A stretch of DNA of 64,000 nt, taken from contig NC_088302.1 in NCBI RefSeq assembly GCF_032854445.1, forward strand, positions 26,625,080-26,689,079. Reading direction: 5' to 3'. Both the position numbers and the translations under genes were made by a program. Below, one piece after another: positions 23,376 to 36,980 of the stretch; within the stretch, counting starts at the first letter, position 1; each line of letters starts with the position of its first letter. The notes under the pieces were generated by a model, which had not been told where the DNA came from, did no database searches, and saw only the letters and a list, made by a program, of their open reading frames with translations. This DNA comes from Liolophura sinensis. Lineage: Eukaryota > Mollusca > Polyplacophora > Chitonida > Chitonidae.

Positions 23376-23942
23376 GCGCATTTTTAGTCAATTTCCTCTT
23401 AAGTGTAAAAGGCCAAGCAGCATAAGTGATATGAAAGGGTCAAAACATGCATGTTTGTTCAGAAGATTTCATTTGAACATTTTATTTCGTGTTTCTGTTA
23501 ACAGTTTCGGGTTATTGGATGTGTAAATGAGGCCGAAGGAGAGACAACTGGAAACAATATTATACAAAACTGCCTTTACTGTTTTTCATTATTATTCGTT
23601 TACTACTCACCTATAACGGCGTGGAGGTGTATCGGGCAGGTGTCAACCTCATTCACTAGGATGACCATTGATCTTAAGGTTCATTAATCATGTTTTATAT
23701 TCTGACGACCGTCACTAGAGGGAGCAGAGGGAATTTTCAGGCATGGCAAACAAATTGCTTAGGGGCCTATGTATTTTCACTATACGTTCTCGCCAGTGTT
23801 TACATAAATCAGACAAGTTTATTCTGGTCTTTGTCGAGTTTTTTGCCTTGTGTACTGCAAATTCCCTTCTGGAATAAAATGAGAACAAGATTAATCACTG
23901 TACATAAATATGTGTTAAGAGCTCTCTTCTCCTTCAGGACAT

Positions 23943-24096
23943 GGGGGCCTCCAATTGGTTAGCGCGCTAGCCCAGCGTAATGACCCAGGAATCTCGCACC
24001 AATGCGGTTGCTGTAAGTTCAAATCCAGCTCAAGCCGTCGTGTAAGCGAAATATTCTTGAGTACGGCGTAAAACACCAATCAAATAAATAAATAAA
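23943..24096 (+). mobile_element. SINE family A, internally deleted, with target-site duplication
   Basis: The head GGGGCCTCCAATTGGTTAGC to GTTCAAATCCAGCTCAAG joins directly to CCGTCGTGTAAGCGAAATAT and the tail. About 120 bases of core are missing. CCTTCAGGACAT flanks both sides (about 23931-23942 and 24098-24109). The clean duplication shows a genuine insertion; whether the deletion came before or after it cannot be told from one copy. Confidence 0.93.
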
Positions 24097-24774
24097 TCCT
24101 TCAGGACATCCCAGAATATTGCATTAGTTTGTTTTTGTTTGTAATTTTTGTTTTCAACATGCAGAAAATCCAAGAAAATCATTTGCATACACAAGTCTAT
24201 TCTTCATCTCCGACATTTACATATCTTCGCGTAATAGTGAAAAACTGTTCTCCGAAAATAAAAAACTTCAAACGAAATATTTACCGGGAGAAAATCAATC
24301 ATTGGTTAGGGGCTTGAAATAATAATAGCCGAGATATGCTGTTTATTTACATACATGTATCCAGGCTGGAAAAGTAAGTATACTATGGGTAGTCTCAGCC
24401 TGTCAACAATTTCTGATGTGATTGACGCCGCAAAATCTAGCTTGGCGCTTTACCTATATTTCGATCACACGGAATAAAAAATGACTCCCATTCGTCTTGT
24501 TAACCCTTTTGCTGTGCAACTATTATACTCGCCACCCAGAACTACTCAGTAAGGGCACATCAGAAGCAAAGGCGACGTACATCTATAGTTACATCACCAA
24601 TTTATTGGTCATCCATTCTCACGCGTAATGCATCTTTGGACAGTTCTGTGTTTTCAGTCAAATTAAACAGTGGAATTCGCCACTTTCCAGTTCAGGGCGC
24701 CCGAGCTAAATGCGCGTACGGTAAAATATAGGAGACGACCATCCCTTTTAGATTATTATTCAGTTCTAACAGTA

Positions 24775-24945
24775 TTATCGTTAATAGGGATTACACTTTC
24801 TGAATATAGCACAGATTCTAGTGCTGAAATTTGGCTGAGACCACTGCGGGTTTCAAACAAGCGACCTCAAAGTCAGGCACCAAATCGCCAGCAATACATA
24901 TCAACCGTCTAGACCACTCGACCAAGATGCCTTCCACAAAAATAT
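24775..24945 (-). mobile_element. tRNA-derived inverted-repeat element (copy 2, one arm lost)
   Basis: The left arm TTATCGTTAATAGGGATTAC to CTAGTGCTGAAA matches copy 1's arm. The core is the reverse complement of copy 1's core (GGTCGAGTGGTCTAGACGGT on the minus strand; B-box-like TTTGAAACCC). The far inverted repeat is absent. Confidence 0.8.
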
Positions 24946-27900
24946 AAGGTAGTTGACCGGTAGACTTTACAGCGAACATGCATTACCCCTCTGATGATCA
25001 CGAACGACGTCACTCCCTTAGGTGAATATAATACTGTTACTTAATCCACTTTCCAAATGACATTTATGCCTGTCTGATATATTCAGTTCTAACTGGCGAA
25101 AAAGATCATGTGTGAAGCAATAAAGCTGGAGAACAGGGCGACAACGCCTTTTTAGGATTTCATGCGACTGAAACATTAAAGTGGATCCATTTTTTTTTCT
25201 GTTTAAAAACGCGCCGAATTCACATATTATATTACGGTAATGTATTATGCTTACAGACGACGCAAAAAAAAAAATGACAGTTCTCAACGTGACAGTACTT
25301 AATTGCAATTTAATGAATCGATCTCATACAATAAGGAAATCTGGATGTCGGTGAGAAATCGACTATAGGAGGTGTCAGTCAGGCAGCCGTTAATAATTAA
25401 TTCTGAATAAAATGCAAGAACATTTACAGAAAGCTTCAAGACAACACCTGAAAAGAATGTTCTCTTGAAGCCAGGCCTGACGTATTACCATAAGAATGAA
25501 ATATAGGCTTGATAGGCTTAATGGGCTTAATAGGTTTTCATGGCCGATACGTGTTAATTGCTGTGCACTTAATCCATATAATATCGGCGTGTATATTTCT
25601 CTCCATGAACACCTAATTGTTTGAGCTACACGTTCTATGCAGTATTCACTGAAAATATCTGGCGAGTGTTACATTTTGCTAGTACTTTATAAGATGAATG
25701 AATGTAATTTAACTTTTAACTTATAATATAAATTAACATTATAAAAGTGCTCCTGACATGGTCGTCACTAGACTTACATGTCAGGCATCTTCACCACTCA
25801 GATGGACTCGCCATTTTACAAAACAAAATGTAAAATGTAACGTATTATCATTTGGACCCTATTGTAGACCCATAATTAATCATAAGGGATTTCAGACTTT
25901 TTAAAAAAATTTTTGGACAAAATACATCTCAGTTGTTTCTATTTATTCTATAGCGTCAGGAAACTAAAATCCATTCAGTAGTTCTTTCGAAAACTAAGCT
26001 TTAATGTCGCTAAAGTTGTCTTATTCTTAGATAGCCCAGTACATATAAAGAACAGGTTTCCAAAGTCAAACTTCTCCGGGTCAGTAACAGATAAATTCTC
26101 GGCTGCTCATTTATTGGGTTAACACATACGTCTTGGACCTATAGGCCCTCAACTCAACGCCTCTTCACTTTCGAATAGTCTCCGCGAAGCATTTTTAGAG
26201 GTCTCGGCTAACCATAACGTGCTTTCAAAAGCGTCATATGTATAAGACAGTGATCTCAATGGAGGTAATTTGGTTGGGCCCTATTATCAGGAATATTTGT
26301 AAAGGTCTAGCAATTTGAACTCTAGTAGCGCATGTCGCTAGGCCATCCATGGGAGCACTAACAGAGGTGTAGTCCTATCCCTACACGTTATACGCCAAAG
26401 TATTCGACACTCACAATCATATTATGTTAACTGTTTTTACTGAAACATGAACGATATGATAAAAAATATGGCAATTGAGAGTGAAATGGGAAGCGATCCA
26501 AAGTAGACTAATATCATTGTGGCATCTTGAGACAGCTTGGAATACACCCAAGACACAAAATGATTCGTAAACCATCTTTTCGTTCCAAAAAAGACCTTTA
26601 AGGGAAGGCCATTACATAGCTCGATGAGTTTTCAATCCCGGTACGAACATTGACTGTGTGTTTGCTTTACACGACGTAATTTACAGACTGACCGTTTTTA
26701 GGGGTGATAATTGGAGAGACGCGACAGAGATTTCGTCTTCATCAGAAGGAGATTTAGATTGCTTCGAACTAATGCTTCACTCTTCTCGACCAACTTAACG
26801 ATGAATGCCGACACGGTACGACAAGGAGCGAGACCAATCCGTGAGTAGGGCAGCGCGGATTTACCAATGTAGGTATATGTCATCTTGGCGAAGGGAAGCT
26901 TACCAGTACAACTTGTGCGTTCAATGCTGTATGATGTCTGTTGTTTATTCCTGTAAATGTTTGCGTTTAAAACCGTACATATTGAACATGTTGGAAATAC
27001 GCGCGTACTGTTGTTGCATTCACACAGGCAATGCACATCTTGAAATTAAACAGGTAGCTGTCTTGGTAATAGATCAACAGGTGTACATGTAGCTCTCCAG
27101 CACAAGGTGGTCGACACGTGTGGCATCTCGAGAAAGTCCGCCTATCCGATATATATATTACCAATGTTTGTTATCGTCGCCAAAACCATCTCACTGCCAT
27201 ATCATTTAGGACATTTTGACTAGATAAAGGCACGTGTGATAAGGCAGGATGTGAATAAAAATTGCATATGCAGTTTAAAGTTACTTAAATGTACTTACCA
27301 GCCGGCGCGCAGTTAGCACCCATTAATGCGTTTTATGTAGGGCCGGGATTGGTGAGATCACGCTGTGAAGTCATCTGTAGCCGGAAAGAGCGAAAAGGCA
27401 AAACTGGAACAAGTCAGCAATTTGGAAAAAAACTTGTCGGCTAGTGCATGTGGCGTAAACTGGCAGACGGTTGAAAGCTTGGAGCCTTACGGCCTCACCC
27501 CTACACGATTTGGGCTACTGACGAGGAAATGCGCTCTTTGGGCGATGACACAATTGACAGTGGTAATTCCAGGGCTTATAATGAACACTGCAAGTTCCCC
27601 AGAGCACGTATATTGATTCCCCCAGAGCTGGTCATTAGCGTCAAAGACCAGATCTTTACCACCACAAAGTGTCCGCGGAGGCAGAGAAAGCAGCGTTAAT
27701 TTCAAGGTTGTTAATGGAGCCTTACATCCAACCGCTTAACGTCAATGATCACAGCAGCTGTAGTATAGGTTCACGGCCGTCTCTGATATTCTTCAATAGA
27801 CGCGATCTTCCGTCAACACTTCATGGCCGCAAATTTGACATCAGCCATAAATAAGAGAGAGGGGAAGAAAAAAATCTTTCCTCTTTATGTAAAATTTGCC

Positions 27901-28590
27901 TATCGTTCCCTAAATAAAACCGTTCATAATCACACGAGGGCAAAATTGGTTTGGCTGACACAATGCAAGCTGCAAACGTGTCTGCGTGACGGTTTCTAAC
28001 TTTGACGCGTAAGAACTAGGTCTGACTGACAAGTATCTGCATCCAACGTGACGGTCGGCGGCTAGACTAATGGGTACCTGAAATAAGGCATAGTAACAGC
28101 CACTCAGATGCCATTATGTCTAAAACACAACTGGCACCAAATGGCTATAACGTTATTTACAAGGCACGCATGGCAGCAGAAGCCCTTGGGAAAAATAAAG
28201 CCACGATTGATGTTATAATGAAGTGTCTTGTATAAAATAGCCTAAGCATAATTCAAGGAAATGTCCCAGTCTACAATTCACGGAGCAGTGTTTTCGGATA
28301 AAGGTCATGGTAAAGTTGGGAAGGTATTCTTGGTTTGTTGCGATCTGTTCAGTATTTGCCAGGATCACAATGCAATACAATGTATTATACGATAATATTG
28401 TAGGTAACAACTCAACTTTGTCTCAAATTCCCCAGATGACATTTACGATGTATTTTGTACTGTAAATTGCAAGATCTTATTACAAAATCGATTTAGATAT
28501 ATATTTCACTTTAAGTAGTTACATACATTCACGTCTGCCTCCTAGCCATTTTTAGGAGCCTGCCTCCAATACCATTTAGGGTGTGTCTTC
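24946..28590. other. Intergenic, no gene recognised
   Basis: Single-copy sequence. Bases 27290-27860 are less AT-rich than the surroundings and include an ATG followed closely by a perfect minus-strand donor (see findings). Open frames here have no recognisable domain. Confidence 0.4.
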
Positions 28591-28592
28591 AA

Positions 28593-28708
<116 letters not shown>

Positions 28709-29321
28709 ATTTGGAATAAATTCCTTGGTTCATTTTTCCATTCACTTTTCCTAAAGGTACACTTAAGTTAGTAATACGCGTTCAAATATTCGCGACCAGG
28801 AGCATACACATGTATAAGAAAATATCATTCAGCACTATGTGATAAAGCCTCTCTGTTGCACCCTCTTGTGGCCTCTGAAAATGTTTTGTCTTGGCATGAC
28901 TTGTGATCACCGTTGTCGTGACCTTCTGACCTGCTCCTTAAGGTGACCCCAGGACTGTTGGCAAAAGCCACGGGTGACACATCACCAGAGCAGCAGTTTG
29001 TGGCATCGTACAGCGTGCTTGACAGATTGCCCCCAAATTAATGTCAGCTGACAGGGGGCAGGCGGACATGCAGCGGTCTGGTTTTGTCTATATTAATTTC
29101 TCAGTAAAACAGGAGCAGAGCAGAAAATACTAAAGCTTATTGTACCAATATTATATATATATAACTATATGTATAATTATATATTAAACTTTATTTTGGA
29201 ATGGTTGTGTAATTGTTTCCATATAGGTATTATTTGTTTCTGTGCAAACCCTGTTCACGGAATAACACATGGGCATGTCGTGTACAAAATTCGCCTCACG
29301 ACATTCCTCTGCTCCCTGAAT

Positions 29322-29356
29322 TAAACACACTCACACACACTCTCACACACACACAT
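29322..29356. repeat. (CA)n-type microsatellite
   Basis: A CACACT/CACACA-rich run. Confidence 0.85.
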
Positions 29357-29399
29357 GTATGTATAAGAAGGCCTGATGGATATGCATAGAAGAAAGTAA

Positions 29400-32300
29400 T
29401 TCAAAAAAGTGCAATTGCATTTTCAGCGATAACTTTCACTCCGAACATAAAACAGGAGTTCTTTCTGCTGGCAATTTACCACAGCATAACCGATACAATA
29501 TACGATATATATCTGTTCAGTTTTCTCATCGGATTAAAATTTGAATGAATTTGACAACAGTTTAAATAAGCGAGAGTCAATGTGACAAAATATTCAAATA
29601 CCAAGGCTAACATTCTACGTATTGTAAAGGTTCCTCTTCGCGTTTTTTGTCTGGTTTTGCCAGTTTATAGAACGAGACACAATGAAACAAAAATTCGACC
29701 AGTTAATAGCTGATTTGGTAGCTTTAGACAAGGGAGTCTGGGATGTCAATATCGACGACCTGGGAAACCTCTACTGTGCACATCCACCTAGCTCTTATAA
29801 AACAATCATAATGCCCGAGTCTCCTGGGTAGTGATGTCGCTGGCTTCCTCACAGGCTACTATTGACTGACACGAGGGTGGGGGAGTTCGCTGGGTGTACT
29901 AAGTGGGAATTATAATCAGAGAGACTCAAGATCGATATTGATTAGGTGTCTTGGGGATTAAAGCAATTGGTAAAAACCAGTCAGCGTCTTATGACAATTT
30001 TCTTCAATTACCACCGCGTTGACAGACGCGTTGAATGCGAGTCCTTCGTCGTGACTTCTTGTATTTACACCCAGGCAATTTACGGGTGTATAGGCAGACT
30101 GAGGCACTGAACAAGTTCTGGTTCAACGCCGTGATTGCACAGGGTGCAACGAGAACTGGAATTGTGACTACAATATAACAAAGCCAAAATGTGTTCTGTC
30201 TGATTTATTTATAAATTTTCATCCAATTACACATGTCAGAAGTTCTGGGAAAGAGATGAATAAGAGATCGTTCCTGTTTACCGAATAATGTTTGGAAAGT
30301 TGTAAGGCTTGTCCAATGACGAGTTACTAAATTCCATCTCAACAAGACAAGTCTTGAGCTAAGCGTGAATTACTTCACACCGCTGCATTTTACACAGTGT
30401 CAAAATTTATGGTTACTTTTCTCATTCTCACTTTTAAGGTTAGAAAACCTACTATAGACATATAAATTCGCCCTTGGAAATCTATCCAGCATGTTCACGA
30501 GTGAAGTTTACATCGACAAAACTGAATGACGAATACTACATATATACTAAAACACCTCTGGGTTCATCTCTCCAAATTGTTCACTAAGCCAGTGTTTGTG
30601 GTTAGGATTTTGTGAGTGTTAAATGCTGATTGTTTTACACAAAGTGAACAATCTACAAGCATAAATGGAGTCAGTGAACTCCAACGTAGTCCTAGTACCA
30701 TTTAGGCTGTTTTGTTTACTTAAGACAAAATGAACCGCAGACAAAAACCAACGAAAACTTGTTGTCATTACTGACGAAAACGTAAGCCGTTGAACAATGT
30801 GTGGTGCTTGTAACGGAAATTATATTGATGGTAAATTTCGGCCTTCATCGTCACACGGACCAGAGTCTGGAATAGAATTACCGTCAAAATAAATAATTGA
30901 CTCATTATTTTAGAGGCTGATATTTAGAACCTTCCCCGACTAACTAGGTGAAAGCCGAAACTAAACCAGTAACAAAACCCGGTTTTCCGCAAATCGGCAG
31001 CTCCGTGACTCTGTCTGCTACACGATCAATACCGCTCATTTAGCCCCGTTGAGTGTAAAGGCCAGCTAAATGCGGTGAGCCTCGTCGCGAAATTTCCATA
31101 AAATAAATCCGCACACATAAACCTTGATCATATGACGATTTGACGCATTACTGCAATTTGTCAGTCCAGCGAAATACATCACTGAACCTTAGTGTTTTCT
31201 ATAACATTTAAGTCTGTATAAGCTTCTTGTTCTCATCACTAAAGATAAATGTTTTTTTTTTTGTAACAATGGACTGAAGCTAGAACAGATCACAACAGTT
31301 AGTGTTTCGAAAACATGTAGCATCGCAGTGAAAACTAACTCTGTTTTCAAACAGGACACGGATATTAAAATTGATACCTTCGTATTATGTAGCGAAACCC
31401 TTTCCGGCCGAATACACCGAATAATGAAGTTCGCTAAAAAGGAAGGCAGGTCGCTGAAATCCAGCACACTGTAATTTGGACTGTTTTTAGGCAAGGAGAT
31501 TTGTCAACTGGGTTTGTCTCTGTCTTTAAGCCGCGCGTTCCTCTCAAAAGGCCAATATCAAATTGCTCCTTAACCACAAAGTAAAAGAATAGACCCCACT
31601 CAAATTCCATGGTCTCCAAAATGTAGAATCCTTCCTGTCTACCGGTCTATCACTTAGATGTAGACTTCAGTACCACCAGTTTTACGTCAAAAGGGTTGGA
31701 AAATATGTGGTGAACGGCAGCGATTTCTTCCACTCATTAACCTGGCCACAGTTATAAATGAGATATCGTATAAACTCCAAAAACTATGACTATAAGTGCT
31801 AAACGTAGGCACCTTGATTAAAATGCTAGATACCTCAAAGATGCCAGAAACTGAGAGTTTTCAAGGATATTAAACTCATAATTAATTAAATAACACTGGA
31901 GCATATACATTCGGTCATTGCAAGATCTAAATTTAAAACTTCTTGCTGTACAGTGAACTAAAGTGATTATTTTCATAGCTTTTTATATACTTACATTCCT
32001 TTGTGAACAAATAAATAGGTTTTAGTTGAAGAGCTGATGCAAAGTTGCTTTCAATTTTGCACAAGAGGCTCCAGTGGTTGTATGCAGTGGCTAAGAATAT
32101 CCTAAATGTATCCCAACGGATACAAATCTGGCCCCATGGCCTCATGAGCAGATCTGGCATCCGACTGGAGGGATGAGATGCACATGGAACATACACGCGC
32201 TATTGAACTTTTGCTAATTCGGATGTGTATACTGCATATACAAACTAACATTTTAACTCAAAAATGTACACCTGATATACTTGTAGCCTTATGAACATTG

Positions 32301-33195
32301 TAGTGTGAAACATGCATTTTTGGTGTTAAAATTCTGCTATGATTATTTGGCAATGATTAATGTCTAAACTGTAATGACATATTTTCTTACTGCAAGAATG
32401 TTCAATTTGTTTCTTGGGTATCAGATTTTTCAATCATCTCATAACATTAATATTGTCGTTTGTCTTTGCCTAATTTCAGGTGGGTGTTTTTTTTAATATA
32501 TAAATGTGTTTTGCTTGGTTCATTTGGAATCTCTACATAGAACTAGCGTATACTTACAGCCAATGGATGGCAATGCTCAGGTATGAACAAAATCCTGCCA
32601 CGATATGAACTAAACATTGCTAATTTGCCGTAAAGCCATAATTAGTAATTCAATCATACATATTATCCGTGTAATAATCTTTGGTACTCGGTCAAATATG
32701 CGTCTGGTTATTAATTTAAAGAGAAAGAGTGATAAATCATTAGATAAAATCAAATCGTGATTTGAAATATTTGTTTTACATTAGTTGCTATTAGTTGTTG
32801 CCGTAGACACGACCATAGAAATGGCTGCATATTAATACTAATTATGCAACGGTATCACCGCTCATGTTAATATTGTTTTATGTATATCCATATTCGTAAA
32901 GGCTAACAACAATCATCATATTCAGACAAATATTGTTTTCTCTTTTGCTAATCAATTTCCAACTGTTATGATGATGGAATGCGACTCCCATCAAGACTCT
33001 TGGCTCTGTGCAAAGAATCTTTATTATCACTAATCTAGCACTCAAAACACTGACCACTGGTAAGCTCTTCTGACAGTTGAAATTCTTCGTGATAAGCCTT
33101 CTTGATACACGTTTTGGTCAATGAAATGCAATTATGCTGTGAACACCGAAGACAGGGTGCATTATGCCAACCCTAACAGACCCTAAGTATACCTT
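29400..33195. other. Intergenic, no gene recognised
   Basis: I see no gene, element or tandem repeat that I can support. A mixed-composition island lies at about 30960-31170. Confidence 0.4.
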
Positions 33196-33202
33196 AAATG
33201 GA

Positions 33203-33376
33203 TTTGATTTGATTTGATTTGATTGGTGTTTTACGCCGTACTCAAGAATATTTCACTTATAGAACGGCGACAAGCATTATGGTGGGTGGAAACCGGGCAG
33301 AGCCCGGGGGAAACCCAAGACCATCTGTAGGTTGCTGACAGACCTTCTCACGTATGGCCTTAAGTGGAAGCGAAAC
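33203..33376 (-). mobile_element. SINE family A fragment with (GATTT)n tail
   Basis: GATTTGATTTGATTTGATTG, then GTGTTTTACGCCGTACTCAA, AGCATTATGGTGGGTGGAAA and the GGTTGCTGACAGACC core. The tail has expanded as a pentanucleotide instead of the usual AATA units. It is truncated at the head. Confidence 0.88.
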
Positions 33377-33849
33377 AATATTAATTTAAAAGCTAGCTAT
33401 TCTCACATAATGACATGTCTATGTACAAACAGGAAGTACATATAGTGTATGTGAACATACATAAAATTTGAATAAATGCTCTTGTAAAAACTGCCAGATT
33501 AAACATCTATTAGCATCAGAATTCAACAAACGAGAAATTGATTGGCAACAAAAAGATTCAAGTTTTCTTTTTCCCCGTTCAAAACCCAACTACTTGGAAG
33601 ATAACAGTATTTTTTATTCAGAAGAACTCACAATTATCATTTGTGGTTATATTAGATATTTATGGATTATTCTCTTCTATAATCTCATGTGTTAATTTGT
33701 TGCAGAAAATGTTAATTTTAGTTTTGTGATTAATGCATCGTACGGTACACTGAGGTCGCCCAAAGAATCAATGTTCGAAAGAAAATAATCTATCTTTGTT
33801 AAATACTCACAATAGATATTATACTATATCTATGTCAATTAATCTGATT

Positions 33850-33965
33850 TATTTCTTTCCGTTGGTGCCTAACGTCGTATCCTCAATTTTTCAATCAAAC
33901 GGCAAAAGGAAACATAAGTGCTCTGTGTACACGACCATCGCACATACACAAACCTCCTGACTGCA
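33850..33965 (-). repeat. Heavily decayed SINE-like fragment
   Basis: TGATTTATTTCTTTCCGTTG then GTGCCTAACGTCGTATCCTC resembles the family A tail but is too diverged to be sure. Confidence 0.35.
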
Positions 33966-35640
33966 TCCTTAACCGAATAAGCGAGAGCTGACTTCAAACC
34001 TGTGGACAGCTGATCTTACTTGAACACATATATATGACCTTTGTGAGACTATTATCTGAGGTATGGGAATCTGTCACCAGGATCTGATGGCTAACATCGA
34101 TGTCAGGTATGCAGACGGATCTCTAGACGTTCACTACAAGTCGTGACGGATAAAGAGAGTTTAGAGAGAAGGTAAATATTAAGCCACACAGGTTAGCTTA
34201 TACTGGATCCGGCAATAGGCTGATTTGTCGTGACTAAATGCCACCCTACATTGATTAGTTAACAGAGCTAGTTTGGAAAACTCACCGCTTTGTTCAAAGA
34301 TACAATGTATATTTAAGAGACTTTCACTTTTGTCTCCTGATTCATGTTCGTGACGAACTCCAATTTTTCATCTTCAGTTGCTGCTCCACGCAAACATTTT
34401 GAATGCATAACCAACATTTTAACTGTGTGTGAAGCCGTGTTCTGTGCAATACCAGTGCTTCTGAACCACAAAAGAATAATATTTTACAATAAACATATAA
34501 CAGATCAGTCAAAGCGCAATTCAGTGACTCTGTGGGAGCTCAGAAATCATATAGGAGAGTGGTACATGTAATATTAGTTGATATTGTGAAAGAATCACAT
34601 TTATGTCGAGGTCCACCTGCTTAATCAACACGCAACTTCATTTGTCATATAATCGGAAACAGATGCTGCGCAGTTGTAATATTACAGTACTGTGAATTAC
34701 AAATTAGAAATTCTTTATGGAACATTTTCACATCACATTATGTTCAGTTAGCCGAGCTGAGTTTGGGCGCAGTTTGCAGGTCGGACACAAGGTATGATAT
34801 TTAATCATGAATATTGGAATACTAGGCTAATGGCAGACCAAGTCATCATTAGTATTCGGGCCTGTATTACATACGCCTAAATTGTTAGAGGCCGCATGCA
34901 TTTCGTGGAACCATAGCTATCAAGGCTAACACTTTAACAAGCACACAGGAAAAAAATAGCACCTATGGTGTTGCGAATATTGTCAGTGATCTGCCATTAT
35001 GCATAAATCGCCGACGGGCACCATTTATGTATTGGCTACAGTTGGCAGCCATTCATCAGTCGATAAGGGTACATAGGATATAGCACTTATAGGTGCTTAA
35101 CGCTTCCAGTGCAGTCCGTTCTCTTCATTTGTACAATATGGTATACTTATCGAGGTATTGCACCATGAAATGTAACAATAAAAGTAAAATAATTTAGCAT
35201 TCCATCAACAATTCCCTTCAGGCAATGCGAGAAATGCTATACACTCTCATGCCCAGCTTACGTTTTCAACTATTACATCCCCTGTAGTTATATCATCAAT
35301 GCCATTTTTCTACAATATAGGACTTTTTTATAGGACAACATAGGAAGTTTTAACTTCATCATATGTGGCTAAAGACGCACGGTATAGCTGTCTTTGCATA
35401 TAGATATACAGGTCGTTTCATGTATGTTCTATCTTCTATTGACGGACAGAGGAATCCCAACCGTGGCTTATTCGTTTCAGTTTGGACTATGTTATAATCC
35501 TCAAGCAATTCTAGTCGATCTGTTAAAATCTCCGAAATACAATTCCTAATTGCCTATCATGCAGGCTTTGCTATATAACTAACAGTTACAAATGGAACAC
35601 ATAACGCATGCAAACATGCCATAGCTAGGGCTATGGCCAC
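33966..35640. other. Intergenic, nothing supported
   Basis: No gene, element or repeat that I can support. Confidence 0.4.
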
Positions 35641-35657
35641 ACATTTATATTACTCAC

Positions 35658-35697
35658 CAGTCGGAGCTTTGAGCACAGGGAACTCAGTCCTTTTCAT
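35658..35697 (-). other. Orphan candidate start exon
   Basis: On the minus strand: acceptor-like GGGTAGCTCTTCAG, then ATG and 12 more codons (MKRTEFPVLKAPT), then donor G|GTGAGTAAT. The boundaries are strong but no downstream exon could be matched, so function and reality are open. Confidence 0.25.
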
Positions 35698-36442
35698 CTG
35701 AAGAGCTACCCAAGCCTATTTAACAGTGCGCGCTCTACGCTCCTACGTTCACCTGTTGCAGGGCACACTATTTACAGCAGTGGCCCGTCCACCACTAAAC
35801 TCACACCAGGCGGGGACACAGTACTTACATCGATTGAATTTGAGCAGATGCATGGAAATCTGTGTGCCCTGAGACAATATTGAATGTTAGCTGTTGAGCT
35901 CTAAAACGGGTCACATTTCTAATCTTTAACACTATCGTAGTACATGGAGCTAAGAATGCTCATCCTGAGGCCTTTATAATACGGCCACGTGTTACCCGCT
36001 CAATACCAGGATAAGACCGTGGAATGGGCTAGTGGATTCTGCCTTAATCATCTGTGCACCAGACCAAATTTTCAGGATTATTTTATGCACTGACTTTTGA
36101 ATTTTGATATTTGTGCTGTTCCTGTTGCAGATCTCGTCAATGTGCACGTTGTGCACCGCTGTGTTGGTTTCTTAGTTAGTATTTTGTTGCGTTGAATTGT
36201 AATTTTTTTTATGCAATTACATGAACAGTTAGAATAAAACCCTAACTGAACTAAATTAAAAAGAGGCCGCTTTGCACCGGTTACGTGTGACCATTTGCCA
36301 ACCATCACACTGCCGTCGCTGCTCTGGTTTTTCTCTCTATGCTGTACGTCTTAATTATATTATACCCTACTACCTTAGCAAAAAGGATATCCTCAGTTAA
36401 TACTCCACAACTGGATCACGGCAAAAATATACATATAATTGC

Positions 36443-36456
36443 TCCCCCCCCCCCCC
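36443..36456. repeat. Poly-C run (14)
   Basis: A homopolymer C tract on the + strand, G-rich on the minus strand. Confidence 0.95.
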
Positions 36457-36670
36457 ACTCTTCCTATTTTGTGTGTATAGTCTCATTATTACTGAGAAGA
36501 CGTCTAGTTCACTCTCGAAAGAACATCGTAGGTGTGAGTTTTAAAAACGGTTATGTATATCTATAGGGGCAGACTGCCTATACACAACTTTTGGAACAGA
36601 AATATTGAAGTTAACATCTGGAGAACGTTAGCACTCGCTCTTAACACAAGCGAAAGAAAAATCCAAACAT

Positions 36671-36980
36671 TCTCCGTAGTAGGATATCCCTCAAACATAC
36701 GCCATAGCAGGATATCCCTCAAACATTTGCCATGGCAGGATATCCCTCAAAGATTCTCCATTACTGGGTATCCCACAAACATACGCCATAGCAGGATATC
36801 CCTCAAACATTTGCCATAGCAGGATATCCCTCAAAGATTCACCATTACGGGGTATCCCACAAACACACGCCATAGCAGGATATCCCTCAAACATTTGCCA
36901 TAGCAGGATATCCCTCAAAGATTCACCATTACGGGGTATCCCACAAACATCCGCCATAGCAGGATATCCTCAAACATTCG
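36671..36980. repeat. Minisatellite AGGATATCCCTCAAACATTTGCCATAGC
   Basis: About 12 units of 24-28 bases, alternating 'acatttgccatagcaggatatccctca' and 'agattcaccattacggggtatcccaca', so there is a three-unit (about 76-base) higher-order period. Each unit has the palindrome GGATATCC. Both strands read open through it (for example EGYPAMA...), which is a repeat artefact. Confidence 0.95.

Noticed and set aside
27290-27330. MGANCAP string resembling a reverse-transcriptase motif
   Set aside because: The flanking frames have no other reverse-transcriptase motif and the frame ends at once at a splice-like donor.
27487-27705. 72-codon minus-strand frame
   Set aside because: Protein-like composition, but no recognised domain, splice sites or repeats of the signal; chance remains likely.
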